Positions 34,238 to 43,059 of a stretch of 64,000 nt of DNA are shown in pieces (within the stretch, counting starts at the first letter, position 1; every line of letters starts with the position of its first letter). Source of the DNA: an uncultured Flavobacteriaceae bacterium (lineage in GTDB: Bacteria; Bacteroidota; Bacteroidia; Flavobacteriales; Flavobacteriaceae). The notes below the pieces were generated by a model, which ran no database searches, was not told where the DNA came from, and saw only the letters and a program-made list of their open reading frames with translations. The position numbers were made by a program, and so were the translations under genes. Where the stretch lies: assembly GCA_947497245.1 (NCBI GenBank), contig CANMFO010000001.1, forward strand, positions 744,001 to 808,000. The letters are read 5' to 3'.

Positions 34238-35101
34238 CTATTCTTGGGACAACAAGATTTCCTGGCTCCCATCTATTTTTGATTTGTACATTTCACGGTT
34301 CCCATTTCTGTCCGAGCAATAGATAATTTCCTTTCCATCGTTGGAGATGGCCCCAATGAAGTTATTCGTACCGGTGTCGGTTATGACCCGTTCTTCGGTT
34401 CCGGTGCTGGTCATGACAAATAGCTGGGACCTTCCTGTCCTATTGGAGTGAAACGTAATTTTTGAACCGTCGCCCGACCAAGTGGGCAGTTCATCGTTGA
34501 ATTCATTTTTTGACAGATTGAAAGCGGTGGTACCGTCGATCGAAATATTATAAATCTGCCAATGGCCATCCCTATTGCTTTGAAAGACAATGCTTTTTCC
34601 GTCCGGCGACCATCTCGGATCTTGATCTTCGGCCGGGTGGTTCGTAAGATTGGTCTGATCGGTCCCGTCGGAATCCATGATGTAGATTTCTGAATTTCCA
34701 TCCCTTCCGCTGTAGAAAGCAATTTTTGAACCGTCCGGCGACCAGGTTGGATAGTAGTCATAGCCTGTGTTGGAGGTGAGCCGAACCTGCTTGGATCCAT
34801 CGGCGTCCATTCTGTAGATTTCCGCGTTGCCATCACGCCACGAATAAAAAGCGATCAGACTATCACCAGGGGAATAGGTTGCCCACCAATTGGCACTTTC
34901 CTTTTTCGAACTTGTTAACCTTTCACGGTTTCTCCCGTCGATATCCATGGTATATATTTCTGTGGTACCACTCGCATTTGAGGAATACAGAATTTTCGAA
35001 TCGTCCGATGACCAGTCCGAAATGGTGCTATTGAATTGCGAATAACAACTTCCCATGGCTGAGAGCAAGGCGCATGCCACGGATAAATGGGTAAAATTCA
35101 T
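34238..35101 (-). CDS. secreted PD40 (TolB-like) beta-propeller protein
   Basis: 287 residues from ATG 35101 with a signal peptide (SVACALLSAMGSCYSQ). About six PD40 repeats follow, each with the W-S-P-D-G-S-K-I-A-F-x-S-x-R-D-G-N-x-E-I-Y pattern (STISDWSSDDSKILYSS, YYPTWSPDGSKIAFYSGRD, QDPRWSPDGKSIVFQSNRD). They should form a six-bladed propeller as in TolB, probably for protein or ligand binding in the periplasm. Divergent from the AraC regulator at 35210 (108 bp between starts), which is a natural candidate regulator. Confidence 0.82.
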   Translation of the reverse strand: MNFTHLSVACALLSAMGSCYSQFNSTISDWSSDDSKILYSSNASGTTEIYTMDIDGRNRERLTSSKKESANWWATYSPGDSLIAFYSWRDGNAEIYRMDADGSKQVRLTSNTGYDYYPTWSPDGSKIAFYSGRDGNSEIYIMDSDGTDQTNLTNHPAEDQDPRWSPDGKSIVFQSNRDGHWQIYNISIDGTTAFNLSKNEFNDELPTWSGDGSKITFHSNRTGRSQLFVMTSTGTEERVITDTGTNNFIGAISNDGKEIIYCSDRNGNREMYKSKIDGSQEILLSQE

Positions 35102-35209
35102 TACAACTTGTTTGGTTTTACGGTAAAGTAATGGCCTTGTTTTGAAACAGGCGTAGTTATTTATCATTTTGTACCTTTTTCTGGCCTCTTGTACTTAATT
35201 TAGTATCCC

Positions 35210-36232
35210 ATGGAAGTATGGTTCAGTATTAGTGGTGTCTTTGCCCTTACGGCAGCCATAATCTTGATTTTTATCCTCAATGTACTCCCTGCCCGGATGG
35301 GTGACAGAAATCAATATTTACTGGTATTTCTATATGGTCTGGCACTTCATCTTTTAGCAGGGCTGCTCATGGTAAACGCCATACTCGATCTATCGGTCTA
35401 TGCCCTTATCTCTTTGATGGTTGTTGTGGGGTACGGCCCTACTTTCTATTACTACCTTAGAAAGATCCATGGGCTTGGTGTACAACATTATCTATTGCAC
35501 CTTATTCCGTTGGAAATGGGATTGTTGGGAATGTTCTTTCTCCAATACCAAGGGGTTTTGGAAGTTCCCAAATGGTGCTACCATCTCTATTACACGACCG
35601 CTTTTGTGACCTATTTCGTGGCCATCTTAAAAATGGGGCACCCACCCGGTTCGAAGAGTGCTACCGGCTGGAGGAAAACCATTGCCCGGGGTTTTGGGGG
35701 CCTCATGGTGCTCTATATCCTGGAATCCATTTGGATGGTGGTCGACTTCGCATCAGTGAATGAAATTGTACTCGTCAATGCTACCCTCTACAATATGTAC
35801 TGTTTTGTATTTATCCTTATCGCGATCAAACAGATCATGACCCGGCCGGAGGTTTTTTCACATATGCGGATCAGAATTCCGTATACCAGGGAAAGAATCA
35901 AAGGGACGACCAGTGAACTGGATTGGATAACGTCCTATGTTGTGGCACAAAAGGCCTTTAAAAACCCCGATTTGACCCGGGAGGTCGTGCGTCGCGAAAC
36001 GGGGGTTACCGTGCACAGGATATCCGAGATCATCAATGCGGAGTTTGCCAAAAACTTCAATGAGTGGCTTAACGACCACAGGATCCACGAGGCCAAAATC
36101 TTGCTTAGGGAATCGCAAATGAGCATCAAGGAAATTTATTTTGAAGTGGGGTTCAATACAAAATCCTCTTTTAACGGTGCTTTCAAAAAAAGGACCGGGG
36201 AAACCCCTTCGGCTTTTAGGAACACGCTGTGA
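35210..36232 (+). CDS. membrane-tethered AraC family regulator
   Basis: 340 residues with about seven N-terminal membrane helices (first: ISGVFALTAAIILIFILNVLP) and a C-terminal AraC domain (REVVRRETGVTVHRISEIIN; IYFEVGFNTKSSFNGAFKKRTGETPSAF). It sits between the leftward PD40/esterase/DUF4838 genes and the rightward esterase and glycosidase genes. From position it is the likely controller of both arms. The ligand is unknown. Confidence 0.87.
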   Translation: MEVWFSISGVFALTAAIILIFILNVLPARMGDRNQYLLVFLYGLALHLLAGLLMVNAILDLSVYALISLMVVVGYGPTFYYYLRKIHGLGVQHYLLHLIPLEMGLLGMFFLQYQGVLEVPKWCYHLYYTTAFVTYFVAILKMGHPPGSKSATGWRKTIARGFGGLMVLYILESIWMVVDFASVNEIVLVNATLYNMYCFVFILIAIKQIMTRPEVFSHMRIRIPYTRERIKGTTSELDWITSYVVAQKAFKNPDLTREVVRRETGVTVHRISEIINAEFAKNFNEWLNDHRIHEAKILLRESQMSIKEIYFEVGFNTKSSFNGAFKKRTGETPSAFRNTL

Positions 36233-36407
36233 TTGACTCGTCCCAGGACTGGAAGCTTACCGTTGGGACGCCGATCGGCCTCTTCTCAGGACAAATCCAA
36301 AAAACCACTCCACATAACCTAGCTTTTCCTGCCCATTCCATTCTTTCATTGCAATCATTTTTTTATCGGTAGTATAGATCAAATGAGCGAAAAATGGGTA
36401 ATGTTCC

Positions 36408-36415
36408 TATATTTG
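36408..36415 (+). promoter_or_regulatory. -7 box of the double-esterase operon
   Basis: TATATTTG fits TAnnTTTG exactly. With transcription starting about 7-10 bp downstream it would give a leader of roughly 120 nt before the ATG at 36542. No clear -33 TTTG is seen. Confidence 0.45.
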
Positions 36416-36442
36416 ATAACGGATCAATGATCGTTTGCCGAC

Positions 36443-36501
36443 CTTGCCGGAGGGCAAGACAACAAATAAACCAAACCTGCTGCCAAAGTTGCGCAGGTTT
36501 G
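36443..36501 (+). promoter_or_regulatory. two hairpins in the leader of the double-esterase gene
   Basis: Hairpin 1: CTTGCC (36443-36448), loop GGAG, GGCAAG (36453-36458). Hairpin 2: CAAACCTGC (36472-36480), 12-nt loop, GCAGGTTTG (36493-36501). No T-run follows, so neither is a simple terminator. They could be a regulatory leader. Confidence 0.45.
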
Positions 36502-36541
36502 TACGCGATTCGAACGGGACATCAAATAGTGTCAAATTACC

Positions 36542-38530
36542 ATGAATACGAACGGACATTTTGGAGCCATCGCCTTTGCGGTCCTGTTTATGGCCAACAT
36601 TTGCCTTTTTGCCCAGGTCTCAGGGGATCCAAGCCGAGAAAAAGTGGAAAAGGAGACAACCTGGAAGGGTTTTGAACGGCATAACCTTAAATACAAGGGA
36701 CGGGAGGCAAGACTCATCGTACCCAAAGTACCTCTTCCCCATAATCCGTGGATCTGGCGTGCCCGTTTTCCGGATTGGCACACGGAAGCGGACAGTATAT
36801 TGGTCTCGGAAGGATATCATCTTGCCTACATAAATACGGACAACCATTATGGCAGTCCCCGTGCAATGGATGTATGGGACGGTTTTTATGAATTTATGAC
36901 AAGGGCATACCGGTTAAATGACAAGGTCGCTTTGATGGGGGTGAGCAGGGGAGGGTTGTTCGTTTACAACTGGGCGAAGAGAAATCCTGGGAAGGTCGCT
37001 TGCATTTATGCAGAGGCCCCTGTCTGTGATATGAAGAGCTGGCCATTGGGGTCCGGAAAGGGCGAAGGTAGTCCCGAGGATTGGAAAAGACTTAAGGAAG
37101 CCTATGGATTCAACAGCGACAGTGAGGCCAGACAATACGCAAACGGTCCAATGGAGGGATTGGAGGTCTTGGCCGGACAGAAAATACCAATATTGCATAT
37201 GATCGGACTCAATGACAAAATTGTGCCCCCTGGGGAGAATACGTTTCCATTGATAAACCAATACATGCGATTGGGTGGCACCGCGACAGTAGTCCCCTGT
37301 ACCCAGGGAGAGCAAAAATTGCAGGGGCACCATTTTCCAATTGAAACGCCTAGGTTGGTTGCGGATTTTGTAACATACCACGCCCCTCCGGTACCGTCCC
37401 TCTCCCCGTCGGACTATCATGAGCTGCGCGGGGGACTTCGGAATTCACAAATCCAGTTCGAAAACAATAAAAAGGGTACAGTGGCCTTTTTAGGGGGATC
37501 CATCACCTACAACCCCGGTTGGCGCGATAGCATTGTTTCCTATCTGGAAACGCGTTTTCCCGAAACGGAGTTTGAATTTATTGCGGCCGGCATTCCATCC
37601 ATGGGAACCACACCGGCGGCCTTCAGACTGGAACGCGATGTGCTGGCTAAGGGCAGGGTAGATCTTTTGTTTGAGGAAGCCGCCGTAAACGATGCGAGCA
37701 ATGGGAGAACCTCCCGGGAACAGATCAGGGCCATGGAAGGTATCATCAGACATTTGCGAAGATCAAATCCGGCCATGGATATTGTGATGATGCATTTTGT
37801 CGACCCGGATAAGATTACGGATTACAACAGTGGCCGGAAGCCTGAGGTCATCAAAAACCACGACCTTGTGGCAGCACATTACAACATTCCAACGATCAAT
37901 CTGGCCAAAGAGGTTACCGACAGGATCGACCATGGCGAATTTTCATGGAAGGATGATTTCATCGATCTTCATCCGTCGCCGTTCGGGCAGGGCGTTTATT
38001 CAAATTCCATAATTCATTTTTTGAACGTGTCATTTTCTGAACGGACAGATGCAGATACCAAGCCTATCGCTCAAAACCTTCCCGAAAAAATGGACGAAAA
38101 TGCATACGACAACGGTTATTTACTGGATATTTCCGAGGCAAAACGATCAAAAGATTGGCGCATAGATCCTCTCTGGAACCCGAAGGATGGAACTGGAACC
38201 CGACCCAACTTTGTCGATGTACCAATGCTTGTCGGCAGCAAACCGGGTGGGATCCTGAAGTTGAAATTTGAAGGCAATACCATTGGTATTGCGGTTGCGG
38301 CCGGTAAGGATGCGGGCCATATCGCATATCGGATCGACAAGGGGGAGTGGAAAAAGCGGAACCTGTTTACCAAATGGAGCGGCCAGCTACACCTTCCATG
38401 GTACTACACATTGGCCAGCGGATTATCGGGGAATGGGCATCTGTTGGAGATTCGCATTACCGGAACAAAAGATGCCAGAAGTACGGGAAATGCCTGTAGA
38501 ATTCGGTACTTCTATGTTAATAGGAACTAG
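36542..38530 (+). CDS. two-domain secreted esterase: alpha/beta hydrolase plus SGNH hydrolase
   Basis: 662 residues with a signal peptide (IAFAVLFMANICLFAQ). Domain 1 (about 40-285) is an alpha/beta hydrolase with nucleophile elbow GVSRGG (Ser135), acid candidate in GLNDKIVPP (Asp225) and His263/264. Domain 2 (about 312-500) is an SGNH/GDSL hydrolase with block I FLGGSIT (Ser320), AGIPSMG, the block III Asn in AVNDASNG (Asn383) and block V DLHPSPFGQ (Asp475, His477). A C-terminal beta-sandwich (about 510-662) resembles that of carbohydrate esterases. Two complete esterase active sites in one chain suggest de-esterification of a polysaccharide. Followed by the beta-helix gene after 36 bp. Confidence 0.83.
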   Translation: MNTNGHFGAIAFAVLFMANICLFAQVSGDPSREKVEKETTWKGFERHNLKYKGREARLIVPKVPLPHNPWIWRARFPDWHTEADSILVSEGYHLAYINTDNHYGSPRAMDVWDGFYEFMTRAYRLNDKVALMGVSRGGLFVYNWAKRNPGKVACIYAEAPVCDMKSWPLGSGKGEGSPEDWKRLKEAYGFNSDSEARQYANGPMEGLEVLAGQKIPILHMIGLNDKIVPPGENTFPLINQYMRLGGTATVVPCTQGEQKLQGHHFPIETPRLVADFVTYHAPPVPSLSPSDYHELRGGLRNSQIQFENNKKGTVAFLGGSITYNPGWRDSIVSYLETRFPETEFEFIAAGIPSMGTTPAAFRLERDVLAKGRVDLLFEEAAVNDASNGRTSREQIRAMEGIIRHLRRSNPAMDIVMMHFVDPDKITDYNSGRKPEVIKNHDLVAAHYNIPTINLAKEVTDRIDHGEFSWKDDFIDLHPSPFGQGVYSNSIIHFLNVSFSERTDADTKPIAQNLPEKMDENAYDNGYLLDISEAKRSKDWRIDPLWNPKDGTGTRPNFVDVPMLVGSKPGGILKLKFEGNTIGIAVAAGKDAGHIAYRIDKGEWKKRNLFTKWSGQLHLPWYYTLASGLSGNGHLLEIRITGTKDARSTGNACRIRYFYVNRN

Positions 38531-38566
38531 CGCAGCGGTAAAATGCCCTGTAATAAATGAACTACA

Positions 38567-40930
38567 ATGAACACAAAAGAAACACGGTCCCTACTGATCC
38601 TATTGGCACTTGTTTTCACAAGTTGTAGCATGGAAAATGGGGATGTTTTCGTAAGCCCGTCGGGGAACGATGGCAATTCCGGTACCAGGGAAAAGCCGTT
38701 CCTGACCATAGGAAAAGCACTTGAAAGGGCCGCTGTGATGGGCGAAAATAGAGGTGGCGCCATTTCGGTCCGTTTGTTGGAAGGCGATTACCACCTATCG
38801 GCCCCACTACAAATAACACCCCGATTGAACCACATCTCCATTGTGGGAGAAGGCCCGGACAAGGTGCGGATCAAAGGGTCAAAGATTCTGGATGCCAAGT
38901 GGGAGGCCATCAATGAAAATGTTTGGGTCACGGATGTCAAGGAAGAAATTGATTTTGACCAGCTGTTTATCAATGGAGAAAAGCAAATTTTGGCCAGGTA
39001 CCCCAATTTCGATGAAAACGGTGGGTATTGGCAAGGGCATGCCGAAGATGCCTTAGCAAAGGAGCGCGTGGCCTCCTGGTCAAACCCCGTCGGGGGTTTT
39101 GTTCATGCCATGCACCAAGGACGTTGGGGCGGTTTCCATTACGAAATTAAGGGTGTCCTGGAAAATGGGGAACTCGATCTGGTCGGCGGGCATCAAAATA
39201 ACAGGCCTTCCCCCATGCATCCCAAACTGCGGATGGTGGAAAACCTGATCGATGAAATGGACAGCGCAAAGGAATGGTATTTCGATAGGAAACAGGGAAA
39301 ACTGTACATTTGGAAAGAAGGAAACGTAGATTTGGGTTCCGCACTTGTTGAGGTAAGTTTTTTGAAGCACCTTATCGAACTAAAGGGAAGTCCGGAAGAC
39401 CCGGTCAGGAACGTCCAGATCAAGGGCGTTGGTCTTCTACACGCCAAACGTACTTTTATGGAGGAATACCATAAGCTATTGCGTAGCGACTGGACCATCT
39501 ACCGGGGCGGGGCCATACTGCTCGATGGGACGGAGGATTGTTCCATAACCCATTGTGAGTTTACCGATCTGGGTGGGAACGTCATCTTTGCAAACGGGTA
39601 TAACCGAAACTTGGAAATCACCGAAAACCACATTCATCATTGTGGGGCATCGGCCGTGTGCTTCGTGGGCGATTCCACGGCCGTGCGATCTCCATCGTAC
39701 CAATACGGCGAGTTTGAACCTGCCGAACGGATCGATACCATTCCCGGTCCGGTAAACCATCTGTACCCTGCCGATTGTAAGGTGGAAAACAACCTGATCT
39801 ACAAAATAGGAAGAGTGGAAAAGCAGGTAGCGGGCGTGCAGATTTCCATGGCCATGAAAATTCATGTAAAAAATAACAGTATTTACGATGTGCCACGCGC
39901 CGGGATCAATGTCAGCGAAGGTACTTGGGGCGGACATCTAATTGAATTCAACGATGTGTTCAACACGGTGTTGGAATCGGGCGACCACGGTTCCTTCAAT
40001 TCTTGGGGCCGGGACCGTTTCTGGCACCCAAAATGGAAGGTTATTGATAGCCTTGTCAAAGCGAACCCCCAAATGCCGTATTGGGATGCCGTGCATACCA
40101 CCGTCATTCGAAACAACCGTTTTCGTTGTGACCACGGTTGGGATATTGATCTTGATGACGGATCTTCCAATTATCATATCTACAACAATCTTTGCCTGAA
40201 CGGGGGCATCAAGCTGCGTGAAGGGTTTTATAGGGTGGTGGAAAACAACATCATGGTGAACAACGGGTTTCACCCGCACGTGTGGTTCAGCCATAGCGGT
40301 GATGTTTTCAAAAAAAATATCATGATGACCAAACACTTTCCAATACGACTCGAGGGTTGGGGAAAAGAGGTAGACTTCAATATGTTCCCAGATTCCGTCT
40401 CATTGGCCCTGGCCCATGAAAACCATACGGATACCAACAGTCTTTATGGCAATCCCCTGTTCGCGAATCCGGAAAAGGGCGATTTTACCGTTGGGGAGAA
40501 CTCTCCGGCGTTCCAAATGGGGTTCCAAAACTTTTCCATGGACCTTTTTGGTGTACAGGTACCCGAACTAAAGGCCATTGCTAAACGAGCCGATATTCCG
40601 GACCTGAACATCATATCGTTCCATAAGGAAAAAAGAAGCACAAAAGTGTGGTTGGGAGGAACACTAAAAAATATTGAGACTCCCGAGGAACAGTCGGCTT
40701 GGGGATTGTCCAACTTGGATGGAGTAATCGTTTTGAAAGTGGAAGAGGGTAGCAGGTTGGCGGCATCGGGCTTGGTGGATGGCGATGTGATAGTGGCGGT
40801 TGAAGATAAAAAAATTAAAAACATTGCCGATCTGCTCACCAGCTATCAGGAAAACCTGTGGCATGGAAGGGTCAAGCTGGACATCATCAGGCAACAGATG
40901 GGGAAAGAGGTGCACATTGAATCGCAATGA
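38567..40930 (+). CDS. right-handed beta-helix lipoprotein with C-terminal PDZ domain (GH141-like)
   Basis: 787 residues with a lipoprotein signal (LVFTSCSM, Cys near residue 21). It opens with FVSPSGNDGNSGTREKPF and then FDQLFINGEKQILARYPNF, the arrangement seen in GH141-type proteins. Parallel beta-helix repeats follow to about residue 680 (GAILLDGTEDCSITHCEF, NLEITENHIHHCGASAV, MKIHVKNNSIYDVPRAGI). Residues about 700-787 form a PDZ domain (LDGVIVLKVEEGSRLAASGL, VDGDVIVAVEDKKIKN). A surface polysaccharide glycosidase or lyase is probable. Assignment to GH141 is tentative and no catalytic pair is claimed. Confidence 0.78.
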   Translation: MNTKETRSLLILLALVFTSCSMENGDVFVSPSGNDGNSGTREKPFLTIGKALERAAVMGENRGGAISVRLLEGDYHLSAPLQITPRLNHISIVGEGPDKVRIKGSKILDAKWEAINENVWVTDVKEEIDFDQLFINGEKQILARYPNFDENGGYWQGHAEDALAKERVASWSNPVGGFVHAMHQGRWGGFHYEIKGVLENGELDLVGGHQNNRPSPMHPKLRMVENLIDEMDSAKEWYFDRKQGKLYIWKEGNVDLGSALVEVSFLKHLIELKGSPEDPVRNVQIKGVGLLHAKRTFMEEYHKLLRSDWTIYRGGAILLDGTEDCSITHCEFTDLGGNVIFANGYNRNLEITENHIHHCGASAVCFVGDSTAVRSPSYQYGEFEPAERIDTIPGPVNHLYPADCKVENNLIYKIGRVEKQVAGVQISMAMKIHVKNNSIYDVPRAGINVSEGTWGGHLIEFNDVFNTVLESGDHGSFNSWGRDRFWHPKWKVIDSLVKANPQMPYWDAVHTTVIRNNRFRCDHGWDIDLDDGSSNYHIYNNLCLNGGIKLREGFYRVVENNIMVNNGFHPHVWFSHSGDVFKKNIMMTKHFPIRLEGWGKEVDFNMFPDSVSLALAHENHTDTNSLYGNPLFANPEKGDFTVGENSPAFQMGFQNFSMDLFGVQVPELKAIAKRADIPDLNIISFHKEKRSTKVWLGGTLKNIETPEEQSAWGLSNLDGVIVLKVEEGSRLAASGLVDGDVIVAVEDKKIKNIADLLTSYQENLWHGRVKLDIIRQQMGKEVHIESQ

Positions 40931-41011
40931 TGTGGAACGGGGAACCTAGGGCAACCCGATATAAAGTCCTGGTTTCTTGCCATCCATGCCATTGCCCCTA
41001 ACAAATAGCCC

Positions 41012-42079
41012 ATGAAGATTGGTAGAACACTGCTCAAAATAACCATTGTAGCATTACTGGGCTGCTCCTTGGACGGGATATCCCAAAGGGCCCCTGATGA
41101 TTTGAATCTTAAGGAGCGTATACAGCCGTTATCTCCGGACGGGATTTTTCGGGACCCGGACTACTTCAATTGGGGGGCTTCCATAATCAAGGGCAAGGAT
41201 GAAAAATACCACTTGTTCTATTCGCGGTGGAAAAGGAAATATACCTTCGCGGGATGGCTGACATTTTCTGAAATTGCCCGAGCTGTTTCCGATAGCCCCT
41301 TGGGCCCATGGGAATATAAGGAGACGGTATTAAAAGGGAACGGCAAAGGCCACTGGGATGAAATAACGGCCCACAATCCCAAAATAAAATACTTTAAGGG
41401 CAAATACTATCTGTACTATATAGCAACGAACTTTGGGGGACGGCCCTACACCGATCAAGACTTGATCGCTACCCATGGAAAATCGCTAAACGATACCCAC
41501 CGAAGATGGCTTCGTGAAAACCAAAGAACGGGCGTTGCCGTCTCAAATTCCATCTTTGGGCCTTGGGAAAGAACGGACAAGCCGTTAATAGAGCCTTCCG
41601 GGCCTATTGGGACGCTGACGGTCAATCCGGCCATTGCCCTGGGGAAGGATGATAAATATTATCTTATTGTAAAAGGCGATAAGCCCAATGAAAGTAGGTT
41701 CATACGAAACCAAGCCATTGCAATTTCCGAGACAGCTATCGGTCCCTTTACCATGCAGGCCACTCCTGTTATCGATAATTTGGACACCGAGGACATTTCC
41801 CTGTGGTACCACGAAAAAAACAATACGTTCTATGCCATTTTCCATGCCCATACCTACATTGGATTGATGGCTTCCCATGATGGTTTGAACTGGAGGAAAG
41901 CGAAAAATTATGAAGTGACCCATAAAAAAATACAACTTGATAAGGGTTCTTTTTTGATTCCGGACCGGATGGAACGACCGTTTGTATTTATGGAAAATAA
42001 CCAACCAACTGTGTTGTGTCTTGCCATAAAGGAGGGAGATGATTCCTATACGATCTTTGTTCCATTGAAGGAGGAATAA
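41012..42079 (+). CDS. five-bladed beta-propeller glycoside hydrolase (GH43/GH117-like)
   Basis: 355 residues with an N-terminal export signal (ITIVALLGCSLDGISQ, possibly a lipoprotein Cys near 19). Propeller features: FRDPDYFNWGASIIKGKDEKYHLFYS (early Asp, general-base position), WDEITAHNPKIKYFKGKYYLYYI, GPWERTDKPLIEP, LTVNPAIAL and DTEDISLWYHEKNNTFYAIFH. These resemble the GH43/GH117 clan, acting on arabinans, xylans or agar oligosaccharides. The exact family cannot be fixed by eye. Third gene of the rightward carbohydrate group (81-bp gap). Confidence 0.78.
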   Translation: MKIGRTLLKITIVALLGCSLDGISQRAPDDLNLKERIQPLSPDGIFRDPDYFNWGASIIKGKDEKYHLFYSRWKRKYTFAGWLTFSEIARAVSDSPLGPWEYKETVLKGNGKGHWDEITAHNPKIKYFKGKYYLYYIATNFGGRPYTDQDLIATHGKSLNDTHRRWLRENQRTGVAVSNSIFGPWERTDKPLIEPSGPIGTLTVNPAIALGKDDKYYLIVKGDKPNESRFIRNQAIAISETAIGPFTMQATPVIDNLDTEDISLWYHEKNNTFYAIFHAHTYIGLMASHDGLNWRKAKNYEVTHKKIQLDKGSFLIPDRMERPFVFMENNQPTVLCLAIKEGDDSYTIFVPLKEE

Positions 42080-42214
42080 GCTGCAAAACCTTCAGTGCGC
42101 CATTTTGGAGCGCCGGGGCCAAAAAAACGGAGATCACTTTCATGGGACGATCGAAAAAAGGGTCCGAAATACGTCGTTGGGATAAGTGGGGCAGCAGAAT
42201 CCTTAGGCCCAGTG

Positions 42215-42237
42215 CAAACAACCATCAGAATTGTTTG
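42215..42237. promoter_or_regulatory. inverted repeat before the TonB-receptor group
   Basis: CAAACAA (42215-42221) and TTGTTTG (42231-42237) flank a 9-nt spacer, 62 bp before the gene at 42299. It could be an operator or a hairpin. No T-run follows. Confidence 0.3.
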
Positions 42238-42298
42238 GCCCATTCCCCTCATTTTTACTAAATTCACCTGATGCTAAAGATTTGGTTGACGTAAAGGG

Positions 42299-43018
42299 AT
42301 GAAAAAAATTTACATGAGCTTACGACTTTTCCTCTGCACCACCGTTTTCTTTGGCACCGTTTCTTTTTCGCAATCGCTAGGTGATGGTGAGATCCATGAA
42401 GCGTATGATAGCATGGTGGGTCTGGAAAATACTGGATTTTACAACGGCCCGGAATTTAAGGATGCATACCCGGACAGTGGAGGGGACAGTAGGTATTTCA
42501 ACCGACAGGGTTTCGCCACTGGTAGCATAGCCTACAATGGTCAGTTGTACCCGAACGTGCCATTGAACTACGATGTTTTCAGCGATAATGTTCTGGCAAG
42601 ATCCGATGACCACCTTAGCCATTTCATTATTCAGCTGATCCCAAGCTTCATTTCAGGTTTTACTATTGGCCCGCACAACTTTGTACGGCTGACCGATACC
42701 AAATTGGATGCAGGTGCACATGGTTTCTATGAAGTGGCGGTGACGGGAAAATCCTTCAAACTCTATATAAAGCATTTCCGGAGAAAAAAAGAGCGAACCG
42801 TGGGATTGGAAGTATATCATAGTTTTTCAAAGGAAAACTACTATCTGTTGCATTACAACGACGGTTATCATACTATAAATTCCATCAAGGATTTCAAAAA
42901 GGTCGTTCCCGATCGATATAGGGAAGTCCAAAAACTCCGTAGGGATTATAAATCGATGTACAAGTCGGATATGGATGGTTTCATGATCCGACTTACGGAA
43001 CATTTGGATGGGTACTAA
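42299..43018 (+). CDS. secreted protein of unknown function upstream of TonB receptor
   Basis: 239 residues with a signal peptide (LRLFLCTTVFFGTVSFSQ). I do not recognise the family. It starts with a long polar segment followed by beta-type strands (YNGQLYPNVPLNYDVFSDNVLAR, FVRLTDTKLDAGAHGFYEVAVTG, FKLYIKHFRRKKERTVGLEVYH) and a basic C-terminal helix (FKKVVPDRYREVQKLRRDYKS). Similar unnamed proteins precede TonB receptors in this phylum. The spacing to the TonB gene is 41 bp, consistent with co-transcription. Confidence 0.7.
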   Translation: MKKIYMSLRLFLCTTVFFGTVSFSQSLGDGEIHEAYDSMVGLENTGFYNGPEFKDAYPDSGGDSRYFNRQGFATGSIAYNGQLYPNVPLNYDVFSDNVLARSDDHLSHFIIQLIPSFISGFTIGPHNFVRLTDTKLDAGAHGFYEVAVTGKSFKLYIKHFRRKKERTVGLEVYHSFSKENYYLLHYNDGYHTINSIKDFKKVVPDRYREVQKLRRDYKSMYKSDMDGFMIRLTEHLDGY

Positions 43019-43059
43019 AAAGATCAATTGATGGACATTTACCTGCAAGCGGCGCTTCT

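Larger units (their letters stand above)
36233..36541. other. 309-bp gene-free region with promoter and structured leader
   Basis: No gene supported. It contains a -7 box (36408-36415) and two RNA-hairpin candidates (36443-36501) ahead of the double-esterase gene, listed separately. An open frame at 36394-36675 overlaps the next gene and has no coding character. Confidence 0.5.

Noticed and set aside
36394-36675. Cysteine-rich 93-residue open frame before the double-esterase gene
   Set aside because: It overlaps the leader hairpins and the start of the real gene, and shows no homology pattern.
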